Assembly: GCA_030605125.1 (NCBI GenBank)
Contig: JAUWBD010000001.1
Location: 62,001 to 126,000 of the forward strand
Length of the DNA stretch: 64,000 bases
Direction of reading: 5' to 3'
Source: Verrucomicrobiota bacterium
GTDB lineage: Bacteria; Verrucomicrobiota; Verrucomicrobiia; Opitutales; Opitutaceae
Shown here: positions 7,920 through 17,548 of the stretch, in pieces
How positions within the stretch are numbered: position 1 is the first letter of the stretch
Layout: each line of letters begins with the position of its first letter
Program-made: the position numbers and the translations under genes
Notes under the pieces: model-generated
What the model was told of the DNA's origin: nothing
The model's database searches: none
Seen by the model: only the letters and a program-made list of their open reading frames with translations

Positions 7920-10900
7920 ATGTTCACCCTGCCCCGCCTGCTCGCTCTTGCCGCCCTGGCCGCCTCCGCCGCCCTGGCCAGCCCCTACGATGTCGCGCCG
8001 CTCGCCCCGGCGCCCACGCTCGACGGCCGCCCGGCGGAGTGGACCTCCCTGCCCGCCCTCGCGCTCTCCGGCGACAGAGGCCCCGCCTCCGTCCGTCTCG
8101 CCCACGACTCCACCCACTTCTACGCCTTCGTTGAAGTCGCCGACCCCAGCCCGCTGCGCAACTCCGCCGCCCAGCCCCAAGAGATGCTCAAGGGCGGCGA
8201 CGCCGTCGCCCTCTACTTCAACCACCCCGACACCGGCCCCCAGCGCGTCATCCTCGGCAAGCTCGAAGGCGAGACGCTCATCTACGTCCACCGCCCGCGT
8301 TCGGAAGTTAAACAGCCGCACGTCTTCAGCTCTCCCGTCGGCTCCGTCGCCTTCGACTACGTCGGCCCGCTCGCCGACGCCCGCGCCGCCTTCCACACCA
8401 CCCGCGAAGGCTACTCGGCCGAGATCGCGTTGCCCTGGAGTTCCCTCGGCTTCCGCTCTCCGCCCGCCGCGTTCGGCTTCGATCTTCAGGTCATCTACTC
8501 CGATCCGGCCGGCTCCCACAACGTCGGCTTCGCCTGGCTCCACGCCACCAACAGCCCCGGCCACACCGTCGAAGATCTCCCCTCCGAGGCCGCCCTCTAC
8601 CCCGACACCTGGGGTCGCGCCGTTCTCGCCGACGGTGTCGCCCGCGCCGGCAGCGCCCCGCTCCCGTCCGCTCCCCAAGCGCCCGCCCCGGCCGCGGGCG
8701 AGACCATCGTCCTCGATCTCCCCCGCGAGGGACGCCTCACCGTCAACATCCTCGACCGAGACGGCTGGATTCTTCGCGAACTCGTTCTCGCCGAGAAAAA
8801 GAAAGCCGGCCGCCACGAGATCCGCTGGGATGGCCGCGACCGCTACGGCGACCTGCTCCCGCCCGGCGACTACCGCTGGAAAGCCATCCTCTTCGACGGC
8901 ATGGGCACCCGTTTCGCCGGCTCCGTCGGCAACTCCGCCCGCCCGCCCTTTCGCACCGCGGACGGACGCGGCTCGCTCGGCGGGCAACACGGCCCGCAGG
9001 GCGTCGTCGCCGCCGACTCCGGCGGCGTGTATATCGGAGGCGGCCTGCAGGAGGGCGAACCGTCCTTCCGCAAGATCGACCCCAAGACCGGCGTCTCCCT
9101 CTGGAAACGCGGCCCCGGCGGCTTCCAAGGCGTGATCGCTGTCGCCGCCGACGAAGGCTTCACCGCCCTCATCAGCACCAAAGGTCGCAACCCTCACCGC
9201 ACCGCCGCGCTCGCCCTCGTCAACCCCGACAGCGGCTCCACGCTCCGCATCGGCTCGCGCACCGAGATCGACCTCGACGACATCCCTTCCGGCCGGCCCG
9301 AGGTGCCCGGCCTCGTCATCGCCGGCGGCCGCGCCATCTACAGCAACACCGCCGCGAAGAATCTCGGCGTCATCCGCCTCGCCGACGGCCAACGCCTCCC
9401 CTCCATCCCGCTCGACGCCTCCGGCCTGGCCCGGCTCGACGAGCACACCCTGCTCGCCTGCGTCGGCACGAGCATCGTCCGCCTCGACCTCCGCACCGGC
9501 GCCACCACGCCCGTCGTCACCGGCCTCGCCGCTCCGCGCGCCATCGCCGTCGAGCCCGGCACCGGCAACGTCTTCGTCAGCGACCTCGGCGACAGCCAGC
9601 AGATCAAGAAATTCACCCGCGACGGCAAACCGCTCGCCACCTTCGGCCCGGCCGGTGGCAAACCCCGCTCCATGCCGGTTTACGATCCCATGGCTTTCCG
9701 CGAGGTCACCGGCCTCGCCTTCGCCGCCGATGGCACCCTCTGGATGAAAGAGACCCACCACACGCCGAAGCGTTTCGTCCGCATCACCGCCGACGGCAAA
9801 TGGATCGAGGACTTCTGCGGCCCCGTCGCCTACAACGTCTTCGGCCCCGACCTCGACGACGTATCCACGATCTACTACAACCCGTCGCCAAAGACCTCCT
9901 CCGTCTTCATCGAGACCCGGGTGGACTACGCCGGCTACGCCGCCGACCCCGCCCGCCCCGGCAACTGGAAGATCACCGCCCTCCACGACCTCGCGCTCGG
10001 CGCCGACGGCGAGAGCGCCAACCCGCTTCTCGAGGAGGTGGCGAAAAACGGCTACGGCCACGTCATCGCCTTCAAGGCCGAGGGCGGCCGCCGCTTCCTC
10101 TTCCGCCTCTCCAAGTTCAACCGCGCCTCCGCCCCCGATGGCGCCGGCCTCTGGGTCTGGGAAAAGGACCGCTGGCTGCCCTTCGCCTTTCTCAGCGCCG
10201 ACGAGAAGCGCGGCGGCCTCTCCTGGCGCGACCTGAACGGCGACGGCCTCGTGCAGGAAAACGAGCGCTTCGCCCCCGCCGCCTACGATCGCTTTGCCTG
10301 GATCGACCGCGACCTCTCCCTCCACGGCACGCAGGGCCGCCACCGCCCCGCCAAGATCGATGCCGCCGGGCTCCCGGTCTTTGCCGACGGCACTTTCACG
10401 CCCTACGCCGCCCCGGGCGAACCCGCGCTCCAAGGCTCCAACGTCTTCGTCTCCCACCAGCGGGACGGCGCGGTTTACTACGCGATCAACCACGGCCCGC
10501 ACCGCCACAACAGCTTCTGGGACCGCGCCACGGAGAACCGCGTGGTCAAGATCGCCGACGGCAAGGTCCAGTGGATCACCGGCCGCAACGATCCGCGCGA
10601 CCACTTCACGAGCTTCAGCACGATGTCCGGCATCGCCGGCGTGGTGGACGACATCCTACTCGTGCATAACGTCGAGCCTTCCACCTTCATCGGCTACACC
10701 ACCGACGGCATGCTCCTCGGCAACGTCGCCGCCGACCCCGACGGCTCCAAGCCCGGCGTCGGCGGCACCGCCATCTACATCGAGCACTTCACCGGCCTCT
10801 TCCTGAAAGACGAACCGACCGGACGCCGCCTGCTCTTTTACGTCGTCAGCGGCGACGACCGCGTCGTCGAGGTCACCGGCCCAGGCCGCGTCGAGCGTTT

Positions 10901-11600
10901 CGAGGGCGCCCTCTCGCTGGCCGCCGCCAGCCGCCCGTCGGCGTCCCGCATCGCCATTCCCTACGCCAAGATCTTCGCCGGCAACGCCCGCGGCCTCGGT
11001 ATCGACGGAGAGGATACGGAGTGGAACCCCTCCATTCCGCGCCACACCCTGTCCGATGCGGGCGCGCCCGTCGCCGACCTGCGGCTGCGCCGCGACGGCG
11101 GCGCCCTCCACGTGATCGCCGACATCCTCTCTCCCGCTCCGCTCCAGGCGGGCGAAGGGCTGGACATCGCCTTCGCCCGCTCCGAGCAGGCGCCCCCGGT
11201 CGTGATCTCCCTCCGTGCCGACGGCAAGAAGCCCGGCCCCCGCTCCACCTGGTCCGGCACCGCCACCATCACGCGCGGCGGAAAAAGCGAGAAGGCCCCC
11301 GGGATCGAAATCGCCACGACCCGCCGCTGGCGCGATCTCGGCTACCGGATCGAGGCCTCCATCCCGCTCTCTCTTCTGCCCGAGTTCACCGAACCCGTCT
11401 CCCAAACCTTCCGCCGGGCCAACGCCACCGCGCCCCAGAGCCGCACTGGCACCACCGGCGACGTCACCGAGATACTGCCGGACCTGCGTGCCCCGCTCTT
11501 CGGCAACCTCCGCGTGATTCGCGTGATCGGCGGTGAACCTACGACCGCGCGCCTCGCCCCCACAGGCCTGGTGCCGACCGACCTGCAGGCCGCTCCCTAG
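7920..11600 (+). CDS. Giant secreted beta-propeller protein with FlgD-like and carbohydrate-binding-type domains
   Basis: 1226 aa. Signal peptide about 1-21 (MFTLPRLLALAALAASAALA). Residues about 22-235 form a CBM9/DOMON-like domain beginning APTLDGRPAEWTSLP. About 262-325 is a FlgD-like Ig domain (GRHEIRWDGRDRYGDLLPPG). About 350-980 is NHL/PQQ-type beta-propeller (NVFVSDLGDSQQIKKF) with a calcium-loop-like DLNGDGLVQENE. A second CBM9-like domain closes the protein. No catalytic residues can be named; binding or processing of polysaccharide outside the cytoplasm is inferred. A domain-shuffled relative is at 45315. The terminator just upstream means its promoter is not obvious; it might depend on read-through. 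Confidence 0.75.
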   Translation: MFTLPRLLALAALAASAALASPYDVAPLAPAPTLDGRPAEWTSLPALALSGDRGPASVRLAHDSTHFYAFVEVADPSPLRNSAAQPQEMLKGGDAVALYFNHPDTGPQRVILGKLEGETLIYVHRPRSEVKQPHVFSSPVGSVAFDYVGPLADARAAFHTTREGYSAEIALPWSSLGFRSPPAAFGFDLQVIYSDPAGSHNVGFAWLHATNSPGHTVEDLPSEAALYPDTWGRAVLADGVARAGSAPLPSAPQAPAPAAGETIVLDLPREGRLTVNILDRDGWILRELVLAEKKKAGRHEIRWDGRDRYGDLLPPGDYRWKAILFDGMGTRFAGSVGNSARPPFRTADGRGSLGGQHGPQGVVAADSGGVYIGGGLQEGEPSFRKIDPKTGVSLWKRGPGGFQGVIAVAADEGFTALISTKGRNPHRTAALALVNPDSGSTLRIGSRTEIDLDDIPSGRPEVPGLVIAGGRAIYSNTAAKNLGVIRLADGQRLPSIPLDASGLARLDEHTLLACVGTSIVRLDLRTGATTPVVTGLAAPRAIAVEPGTGNVFVSDLGDSQQIKKFTRDGKPLATFGPAGGKPRSMPVYDPMAFREVTGLAFAADGTLWMKETHHTPKRFVRITADGKWIEDFCGPVAYNVFGPDLDDVSTIYYNPSPKTSSVFIETRVDYAGYAADPARPGNWKITALHDLALGADGESANPLLEEVAKNGYGHVIAFKAEGGRRFLFRLSKFNRASAPDGAGLWVWEKDRWLPFAFLSADEKRGGLSWRDLNGDGLVQENERFAPAAYDRFAWIDRDLSLHGTQGRHRPAKIDAAGLPVFADGTFTPYAAPGEPALQGSNVFVSHQRDGAVYYAINHGPHRHNSFWDRATENRVVKIADGKVQWITGRNDPRDHFTSFSTMSGIAGVVDDILLVHNVEPSTFIGYTTDGMLLGNVAADPDGSKPGVGGTAIYIEHFTGLFLKDEPTGRRLLFYVVSGDDRVVEVTGPGRVERFEGALSLAAASRPSASRIAIPYAKIFAGNARGLGIDGEDTEWNPSIPRHTLSDAGAPVADLRLRRDGGALHVIADILSPAPLQAGEGLDIAFARSEQAPPVVISLRADGKKPGPRSTWSGTATITRGGKSEKAPGIEIATTRRWRDLGYRIEASIPLSLLPEFTEPVSQTFRRANATAPQSRTGTTGDVTEILPDLRAPLFGNLRVIRVIGGEPTTARLAPTGLVPTDLQAAP

Positions 11601-11745
11601 TGACCCGAGCTCCCATGGCCCGATCAAGCCGCGGCTCCTGATAGTGTTTCCATTGTGTCATGCTGGGCCGCCGCGCCGCAAATCCGCATCGTTTGCGTCA
11701 ACCCGGCCCCTCCCCCGCTTGATCCGGCGGCCTTCCTCTACCCCC

Positions 11746-14700
11746 ATGAATCGCCTCCCTCCTGCGCGCGGCTTCGCGCTGATCGTCACCATCGTGCTGG
11801 TCGCGATGCTGGTGTTGGTGCTGGTCGGTCTGGCCACCTTTACCCGGGTCGAGACGACCGTGGCCGCCAACTCGCAGACGCAGCAGCAGGCGCGGCAAAA
11901 CGCGCTGATGGCCATGAACGTCGCGATCGGCCAGCTTCAGAAACACGCCGGCCCGGACCAACGCGTCACCACCACCGCCGACCTGGTCGCCTCCACCGAC
12001 AAGTCCGGCAACGCCACGCCCGCCGCCCTCTATCCCGCGCAGGCGCCGCGCATCGCCGTGCAGCCCGGTGCCCGCCACTGGACCGCCGCCTGGGGCAACA
12101 ACGAGCAAAACATTGGCTACAACCTGCGCCCCGACCAAATCCCGCCCACCGCCGGCAACCGCCGTGGCGTCACCCCCGCCCTGCTCAACTGGCTCGTCAG
12201 CGGCAACGAATCCGCCGCCTTCTCCGCCAGCGGCACCCTCGGCGGCGTAACCGCCGGCTCCGGCCTGTCCTTCCGCCCCGACGATCCTGTCGATTTGTCC
12301 GATCCGTCCAACCCCACGATCAACGGCTCCGCCGCCGTCCTCCTCGTGGGGCCCAACTCCGTCGGCACTCATGCCGCCGCCGCCCAGGACTACGTCGTCG
12401 CTCCTCTGGTCGAAATCAGCGCCGAGGTCCCCGGCCTCGCCGCAGCGGCCCCCATCGGCCGCTACGCCTGGTGGGTCGGCGACGAGGGCGTGAAAGCCCG
12501 CGTGAATCTCCAAAACGGCTACCAGCAAAGCGGCCAGTCATCCGACCAGATCCACAGCTTCCTCACGGCGCAGCGCTCCGGCGTGGAGTTCACGGATTTC
12601 ACCGCTCCCGGTGCCACCCCGGCCACGCCGCTCGGCTCCGCCTACGACTTTACCTCGCCCGCCCTCGGAAAAATCCTGTCCGGCCCTCAGCTCCCCTTCC
12701 TCGCCGCCGACAACACCGCCCGCGACCGCCTCTCCGACGCCGTCAAACACCGCTTCCACGACCTCACCCTCCACTCCCGCGGCGTCCTCTCCGACACCTA
12801 CGCCGGTGGCCTCAAAAAGGACCTCACCGCCGACATCGCCGACACCTCCTCCAACTTCTCCTACCGCCCGGCCGACAACGCGCCGGTCTTCACGCCCCTT
12901 TCCGGCGCCGAGGCCTACCTCCCCACCTGGGGCCACTTCCGCACCTGGGCCCGCACCCATCCCGGTATGGGCGGCGAGATCGCCCCGACGCCCGCCTCCG
13001 ACACCGCGGCCGGCATCGGCCCGGTCCTCCAGTATTCGGCCCTCGGATACGACCTGCGGGTGCATTCGGACCGCTCGGTTCGCGTCGCCGTCTTCCCCGT
13101 CGTCGCGCTCTACAACCCCTACCCGGTCGCCATCGCGGCCGCCCGCTACGATTTCGGCTTCAAGCTCACCGCCAACGCCCGCATGACCATCCAGACCGCC
13201 GCCCGCGGCGACCCGATCAACTGGGTCCGTCGGGGCGAAATCGACTGGGGCGTCCCCGAAATCCGCCCCGACAACTCCACCGGCACGCAAAGCAACGACT
13301 TCGTCTTCACGGTGGACGGACAGACCATCCCTCCCGGCGAGTCCCACATCTATTACCTCGCCGACAGCGCGTCCGGAAATCCCTACAGCCCCGGCTTGGT
13401 CCTCACCCGCGCCCCCGCCGGCGAAACGGCCAACCCGCTGAACTACGTTTACCTCCCCGGCACCCTCGTCCTCGACGCGGAGGTGATCATCACCGACCCC
13501 GCTCCCAGCGCCGAGGATCCGAACCCGACGCCGACCTCCCACCTGCTCCGCGTCCTGACCACCCAGACCGGCGACAGCCCGGGCACCACCAGCAGCCAGT
13601 GGGGCCAAGGCAACGCCCCCTTCGCCACGGTCACCCTCGCCCGCGAAGGCGGAGTCAACAACTCCGCCGCGTGGTTCCAGCGCAGCCGCGTGTTCACCGG
13701 CATCTCGGGTGTCGCCCGCTCCCAGCTCCTGAAGTTCGACAACGATATTCAGCCCGCCAACTTCACCATGGCCACGGCCGACCCGCTGTTCCGCATCTCC
13801 AAAACGGAAAACTGGGCGGACGAGACGCAAGGCCCCCGCGGCGCGCTCCGTTTCTCCGTGCGCAACACCAGCAGCGGCGACTACAACGCCGCCGACCGCA
13901 CCGGCATGCCGCAGATCTCGACCATCTGGCTCCGCCACTCGAATTTCCGCGCCCCCTACGGCCAGCTGAGTTCCAGCGAGGCGAACGCCCCCCGCACCCT
14001 CAACCGCCGCGGCAACATGATCGCCGGCGCCACCTTGGCCAACGACAGCGTCTCGACGCGCAACGTCATCCTGTTCCCCCGCGCCCACGAGTTCGCCCTC
14101 GGCATGGCCGGCACGCTCGATGCCGGCAACCCCGCCCGCCTCGCCACCTTCTTCGACATCCTCGAGGGGCCCGAGTCGCTTCTCTCCCTCGGCCAGCTCC
14201 AGCACGTGCCCTGGGCCCGCTACTCCTTCCACACCAGCTACCCCTTCGCCAACTCGATGGCCGAGCTGCGCATCCCGCGCCCCACCCACTACCGGACCAA
14301 CAATGTCGCCCGCCCGGAAACCACCCCCGCGGTGACCGACCCCACCTACGATCTCTCCTGGCACCTCAACCGCGCGATCTGGGATCGCTACTTCCTCTCC
14401 ACCGCGCCCGCCTCGCTCACCCAGGCCGCCATCGATTCCGGCGCTCCCTTGCCCAACTCCCGGCTCCGCTACTTCGCCACCGGCGGCGCGACCTCGCCCC
14501 AGCTCGCCCACGTGCGGCACAGCTCCTCCGCCCCGGGCTCGGCCTACGACCGCGCCGCCGCCAACCTGCTCAACGCCGGCGCCTTCAACATCAACTCCAC
14601 CTCGGAACAGGCCTGGCGCGCCGTGCTCTCCGGCACCCGCGGAATTCCGCAGGACAACGCGTATTCATTTTCCGGCGACAACGTGGACGAGATCATCCCC

Positions 14701-15531
14701 TTCGCCCGCTTCTCGCGGTCCCTGCGTCGCGATGTTTCCCCCACCGGCCTCTACCCCGCCGTGGACACCACCATGGTCATCGACACCGCCAACTTCGCCC
14801 GCAGCTTCTATCACGGCAACCGGGGCCTCCGCCTTCCCGATATCCGCAACACCGCGTCCACGAATGACAGCGCGGAAAACCTCGTCCGCGAGCTCGCCCG
14901 CACCATGGTCGCCCAAGTCCGCACCCGCGGCCCCTTCCTCTCCCTCGCCGATTTCGTCAACCGCTCCATGTCCGACACGCCCCACGAGCTCGGCATCAAG
15001 GGCGCGCTCCAATCCGCGATCGACAACATGGCGTCCTCCCAGGCCAACCCCTTCGAGCAATGGCGCACCGCGTCGAATCTGGCCCTATCCCATAACTCCT
15101 ACTACCAAAACGACGTCAGCGCCTACGCCTATCCGGATTGGGACCCCGAGCACTTCATCGGCGGCACCATCGCCACCCTCCAAGACAACCCCGAACGCAG
15201 CGCCTTCCGCCTCCAATACGCCCACGCCCCGAAATACCTCACCCAGGCCGACGTGCTCTCGACCATCGGCCCCGCGCTCTCCGCCCGCTCCGACACCTTC
15301 ACCATCCGCAGCTACGGCGAGGTCCTCGATCCCGTGAACTCCACCGCGGACAACCCCGTCGTCATCGGCCGCGCCTGGTGCGAGGCCGTCGTGCAACGTG
15401 TGCCTGACTACGTCGGAGGCGAAGCACCCGAGACCTCGCTCGCCGATCTGCCCGCCGCCTCTCCCAGCCGCACCTTCGGCCGCCAGTTCCGCATCGTGTC
15501 ATTCCGTTGGCTATCCCCATCCGACCTATGA
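11746..15531 (+). CDS. Pseudopilin-anchored giant protein, Verru_Chthon cassette protein A-like
   Basis: 1261 aa from ATG 11746 (MNRLPPARGFALIVTIVLVA); the longer ORF start at 11533 overlaps the previous gene. After a short basic leader comes a prepilin/PilX-like hydrophobic helix (GFALIVTIVLVAMLVLVLVG, about 9-28), then the helical NSQTQQQARQNALMAMNVAIGQLQKHAGPDQR. This layout matches the long pseudopilin-like proteins annotated as Verru_Chthon cassette protein A in Verrucomicrobia, whose role is unknown but which sit with type II secretion/type IV pilus-like genes. The remaining roughly 1200 residues are mostly beta and low in recognisable motifs. The stop overlaps the next start (ATGA), so the two are translationally coupled. 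Confidence 0.7.
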   Translation: MNRLPPARGFALIVTIVLVAMLVLVLVGLATFTRVETTVAANSQTQQQARQNALMAMNVAIGQLQKHAGPDQRVTTTADLVASTDKSGNATPAALYPAQAPRIAVQPGARHWTAAWGNNEQNIGYNLRPDQIPPTAGNRRGVTPALLNWLVSGNESAAFSASGTLGGVTAGSGLSFRPDDPVDLSDPSNPTINGSAAVLLVGPNSVGTHAAAAQDYVVAPLVEISAEVPGLAAAAPIGRYAWWVGDEGVKARVNLQNGYQQSGQSSDQIHSFLTAQRSGVEFTDFTAPGATPATPLGSAYDFTSPALGKILSGPQLPFLAADNTARDRLSDAVKHRFHDLTLHSRGVLSDTYAGGLKKDLTADIADTSSNFSYRPADNAPVFTPLSGAEAYLPTWGHFRTWARTHPGMGGEIAPTPASDTAAGIGPVLQYSALGYDLRVHSDRSVRVAVFPVVALYNPYPVAIAAARYDFGFKLTANARMTIQTAARGDPINWVRRGEIDWGVPEIRPDNSTGTQSNDFVFTVDGQTIPPGESHIYYLADSASGNPYSPGLVLTRAPAGETANPLNYVYLPGTLVLDAEVIITDPAPSAEDPNPTPTSHLLRVLTTQTGDSPGTTSSQWGQGNAPFATVTLAREGGVNNSAAWFQRSRVFTGISGVARSQLLKFDNDIQPANFTMATADPLFRISKTENWADETQGPRGALRFSVRNTSSGDYNAADRTGMPQISTIWLRHSNFRAPYGQLSSSEANAPRTLNRRGNMIAGATLANDSVSTRNVILFPRAHEFALGMAGTLDAGNPARLATFFDILEGPESLLSLGQLQHVPWARYSFHTSYPFANSMAELRIPRPTHYRTNNVARPETTPAVTDPTYDLSWHLNRAIWDRYFLSTAPASLTQAAIDSGAPLPNSRLRYFATGGATSPQLAHVRHSSSAPGSAYDRAAANLLNAGAFNINSTSEQAWRAVLSGTRGIPQDNAYSFSGDNVDEIIPFARFSRSLRRDVSPTGLYPAVDTTMVIDTANFARSFYHGNRGLRLPDIRNTASTNDSAENLVRELARTMVAQVRTRGPFLSLADFVNRSMSDTPHELGIKGALQSAIDNMASSQANPFEQWRTASNLALSHNSYYQNDVSAYAYPDWDPEHFIGGTIATLQDNPERSAFRLQYAHAPKYLTQADVLSTIGPALSARSDTFTIRSYGEVLDPVNSTADNPVVIGRAWCEAVVQRVPDYVGGEAPETSLADLPAASPSRTFGRQFRIVSFRWLSPSDL

Positions 15532-16256
15532 AACCATTTCTCTGCGTCGCCCTTGCGCTGGCGTTCGCCTTTGTCGCCCGGCTCGACGCGCAAACCGCGA
15601 CCGCCCGCTCCTTCCGCGTCGTCACCACGGTCGGGGCGATCAGCGATCTCAAGTTCGACCGCGGCCCGCGCGATACCGTCTCGCTCCTCATCCGCAGCAC
15701 GCTCTCCGATCCCATCCTGCTCTCCGGCGCCCGCACCGTGGAGCTCTACCGCGAGATTCCGCCGCCTCCCGGCAGCCCGCCCGACGCCCAACCCACCCGC
15801 CAGACCGTGGTCACGCTCGTCTTCCCCGAATCGATGCGCCGCGCGATCGCCGTCGTCGCCCCCACCTCCCCGACCACCTACGGTGCGATGGTATTTGACG
15901 ACGACCACGACACGCACCCCGCCGGCACGCTCAAGGTCTTCAACCTCTCCGCGATGAACGCCGCCCTGAAGGTCGGGCGCGAGGTCCGCTCCATCCCGGC
16001 CGGCCAGACCGCGCTCGCCCCCTACCCTCCGGGAAAAACGCTCATCCAACTCGCCGTGCAACGCGGCGACAGCTGGCCCATCGCGATGGACAAAGGCCGC
16101 ATCTCCCGTCCCAACCTCCGCGCCTACCTTTTCGTCTTCAACTATCGCCACGATCCCTCGCTCCACGACGAAGGCCCCCCGCCGCCCGCTCTCGTCCGCT
16201 TCCACACCGAAAGCGTTCCGTCCCCCGAAGCCAAAGGGCTGGCCCTGCTGCGCTGA
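15528..16256 (+). CDS. Secreted protein of unknown function, coupled to the pseudopilin-like gene
   Basis: 242 aa. The ATG at 15528 overlaps the upstream TGA (ATGA) and gives a clear signal peptide (MKPFLCVALALAFAFVARLDA). The ORF-track start at 15507 would add seven residues before it. The mature part (RSFRVVTTVGAISDLKFD onward) looks all-beta with no known catalytic motif. Because of the ATGA overlap it is probably made in a fixed ratio with the 1261-aa protein and may act with it at the membrane or surface. I do not recognise the family. Confidence 0.7.
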   Translation: MKPFLCVALALAFAFVARLDAQTATARSFRVVTTVGAISDLKFDRGPRDTVSLLIRSTLSDPILLSGARTVELYREIPPPPGSPPDAQPTRQTVVTLVFPESMRRAIAVVAPTSPTTYGAMVFDDDHDTHPAGTLKVFNLSAMNAALKVGREVRSIPAGQTALAPYPPGKTLIQLAVQRGDSWPIAMDKGRISRPNLRAYLFVFNYRHDPSLHDEGPPPPALVRFHTESVPSPEAKGLALLR

Positions 16257-16273
16257 GTTCGGCCGCCTCTTCC

Positions 16274-17497
16274 ATGAACATCCTCCGCCTCCGCCGTCTG
16301 TTTTTTGTCGTGTCGTTTTCCCTCGCCGCCGCCGCGACGACGCTCGCCGCTCCGACCGTCACCGACTTCCACGCCCGCGCCGAGCAACGCGAACCGCTCT
16401 CCGTCGTCTTCTTCGGCGGCTCCATCACCTGGGGCGCCAACGCCTCCGACCCGCAGCGCACCAGCTATCGCGGCCGCATGATGACTTGGCTGCGCGAAAA
16501 ATACCCGCGCACGCCCATCACCTTTCACGACGCCGCCATCGGCGGCACCGGCTCCCAGCTCGGCATGCATCGCCTCGAGCGCGACGTCCTCGCCCACCGG
16601 CCCGACCTCGTCTTCCTCGACTTCACCGTCAACGACAACGCCGAGGGCACCGACCTCCCCCCGCTCGCCTCCTACGAACACATCGTCCGCCGCCTGCTCG
16701 CCGACGACATCGCCGTCATGCCCGTGCTCATGGCCTTCCGCGGACACGTCGATAAACCCGACCTCCCCCTCCCGCCCCGCCACCAAGCCCACCTCAAGAT
16801 CGCCGCCGCCTACGGCCTCCCCGCCGCCAACACCATCGAGCACGTTCGCGCCGCCATCGTCCGCGAAAGCCTCGATCCCCGCCGCGATCTCTGGAACATC
16901 GGGGGCGACGCCGCCCACCCCGGCGACGAAGGCTACCGGCTCCTCTTCGAGGCGGTGCGCGATCGCTACGAGGCCGCCCTCGCCGCCCCCATCCCGACGA
17001 CCATTCCCTCCGAGAGCGTCTTCGAAAACCTCTACAGCAAAACCACCCGCCTCATCCTCGCCGACAATCTCCCCGCCGGCTGGACCCGCCAAAAAACCTA
17101 CCGCACCGCCCTCTGGTTCGACGGCCTCTCCTCCCGCTGGATGGGCGACGTCGCCACCGCCTCCGCCAAACACAAATCCGGCGCGATCGAGCTGGAGTTC
17201 GAAGGCTCGCAAATCGGCTTCTTCGGCGAGCGCAACGGCCTCTCCCCCGCCGTCAAAATATGGATCGACGGCCAGCCCGTCCAGCGCCCCCGCGCCGAAC
17301 CCGGCGACACCCTCTGGCCCACCGACACCGCCCGCTTCGCCCCGCCCAAAAAAGGCACCGGCAACCTTTTCCTCTGGCAGCTCATCTCCAACACCCTTCC
17401 CGAAGGCAAACACACCCTCCGCATCGAACCCGTCTGGGAGGGCGCCGACAAAGACGCCGAGCTTCGCATCGAGAGCATCTGCTTCGCCGGCCGCTAA
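16274..17497 (+). CDS. Secreted SGNH/GDSL esterase
   Basis: 407 aa with a signal peptide (about 1-26, ending TTLAAP). The SGNH domain is complete: block I FFGGSITWGAN (Ser about 50), the glycine of block II in IGGTGSQLG, block III DFTVND (about 116-121) and block V DAAHPGDEG (Asp about 212, His about 215). The C-terminal 150 residues form a beta-rich domain with several Trp, as in carbohydrate esterases. Deacetylation of glycans is the likely role. It starts 17 bp after the previous gene and probably continues that transcript. Confidence 0.8.
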   Translation: MNILRLRRLFFVVSFSLAAAATTLAAPTVTDFHARAEQREPLSVVFFGGSITWGANASDPQRTSYRGRMMTWLREKYPRTPITFHDAAIGGTGSQLGMHRLERDVLAHRPDLVFLDFTVNDNAEGTDLPPLASYEHIVRRLLADDIAVMPVLMAFRGHVDKPDLPLPPRHQAHLKIAAAYGLPAANTIEHVRAAIVRESLDPRRDLWNIGGDAAHPGDEGYRLLFEAVRDRYEAALAAPIPTTIPSESVFENLYSKTTRLILADNLPAGWTRQKTYRTALWFDGLSSRWMGDVATASAKHKSGAIELEFEGSQIGFFGERNGLSPAVKIWIDGQPVQRPRAEPGDTLWPTDTARFAPPKKGTGNLFLWQLISNTLPEGKHTLRIEPVWEGADKDAELRIESICFAGR

Positions 17498-17503
17498 ATC
17501 CCT

Positions 17504-17530
17504 TTTCGTTTCTTTCGTGTGTTTCGTGGC
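17504..17530. repeat. Three tandem 9-mers with TTTCGT core
   Basis: Three consecutive 9-bp units, each starting TTTCGT and differing in the last three bases, fill the gap before the next gene. The same layout with other cores occurs at 48813 and 62224. See findings. Confidence 0.7.
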
Positions 17531-17548
17531 TAAACAAATTTCGCCTTC

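Noticed and set aside
7809-10604. 931-aa antisense ORF
   Set aside because: Gly/Ala/Glu/Val-rich shadow of the propeller gene on the other strand; no domain, no start context. Long antisense ORFs are expected at this GC.
11655-14867. 1070-aa plus-strand ORF in another frame
   Set aside because: Arg/Pro-rich out-of-frame reading of the pseudopilin-like gene.
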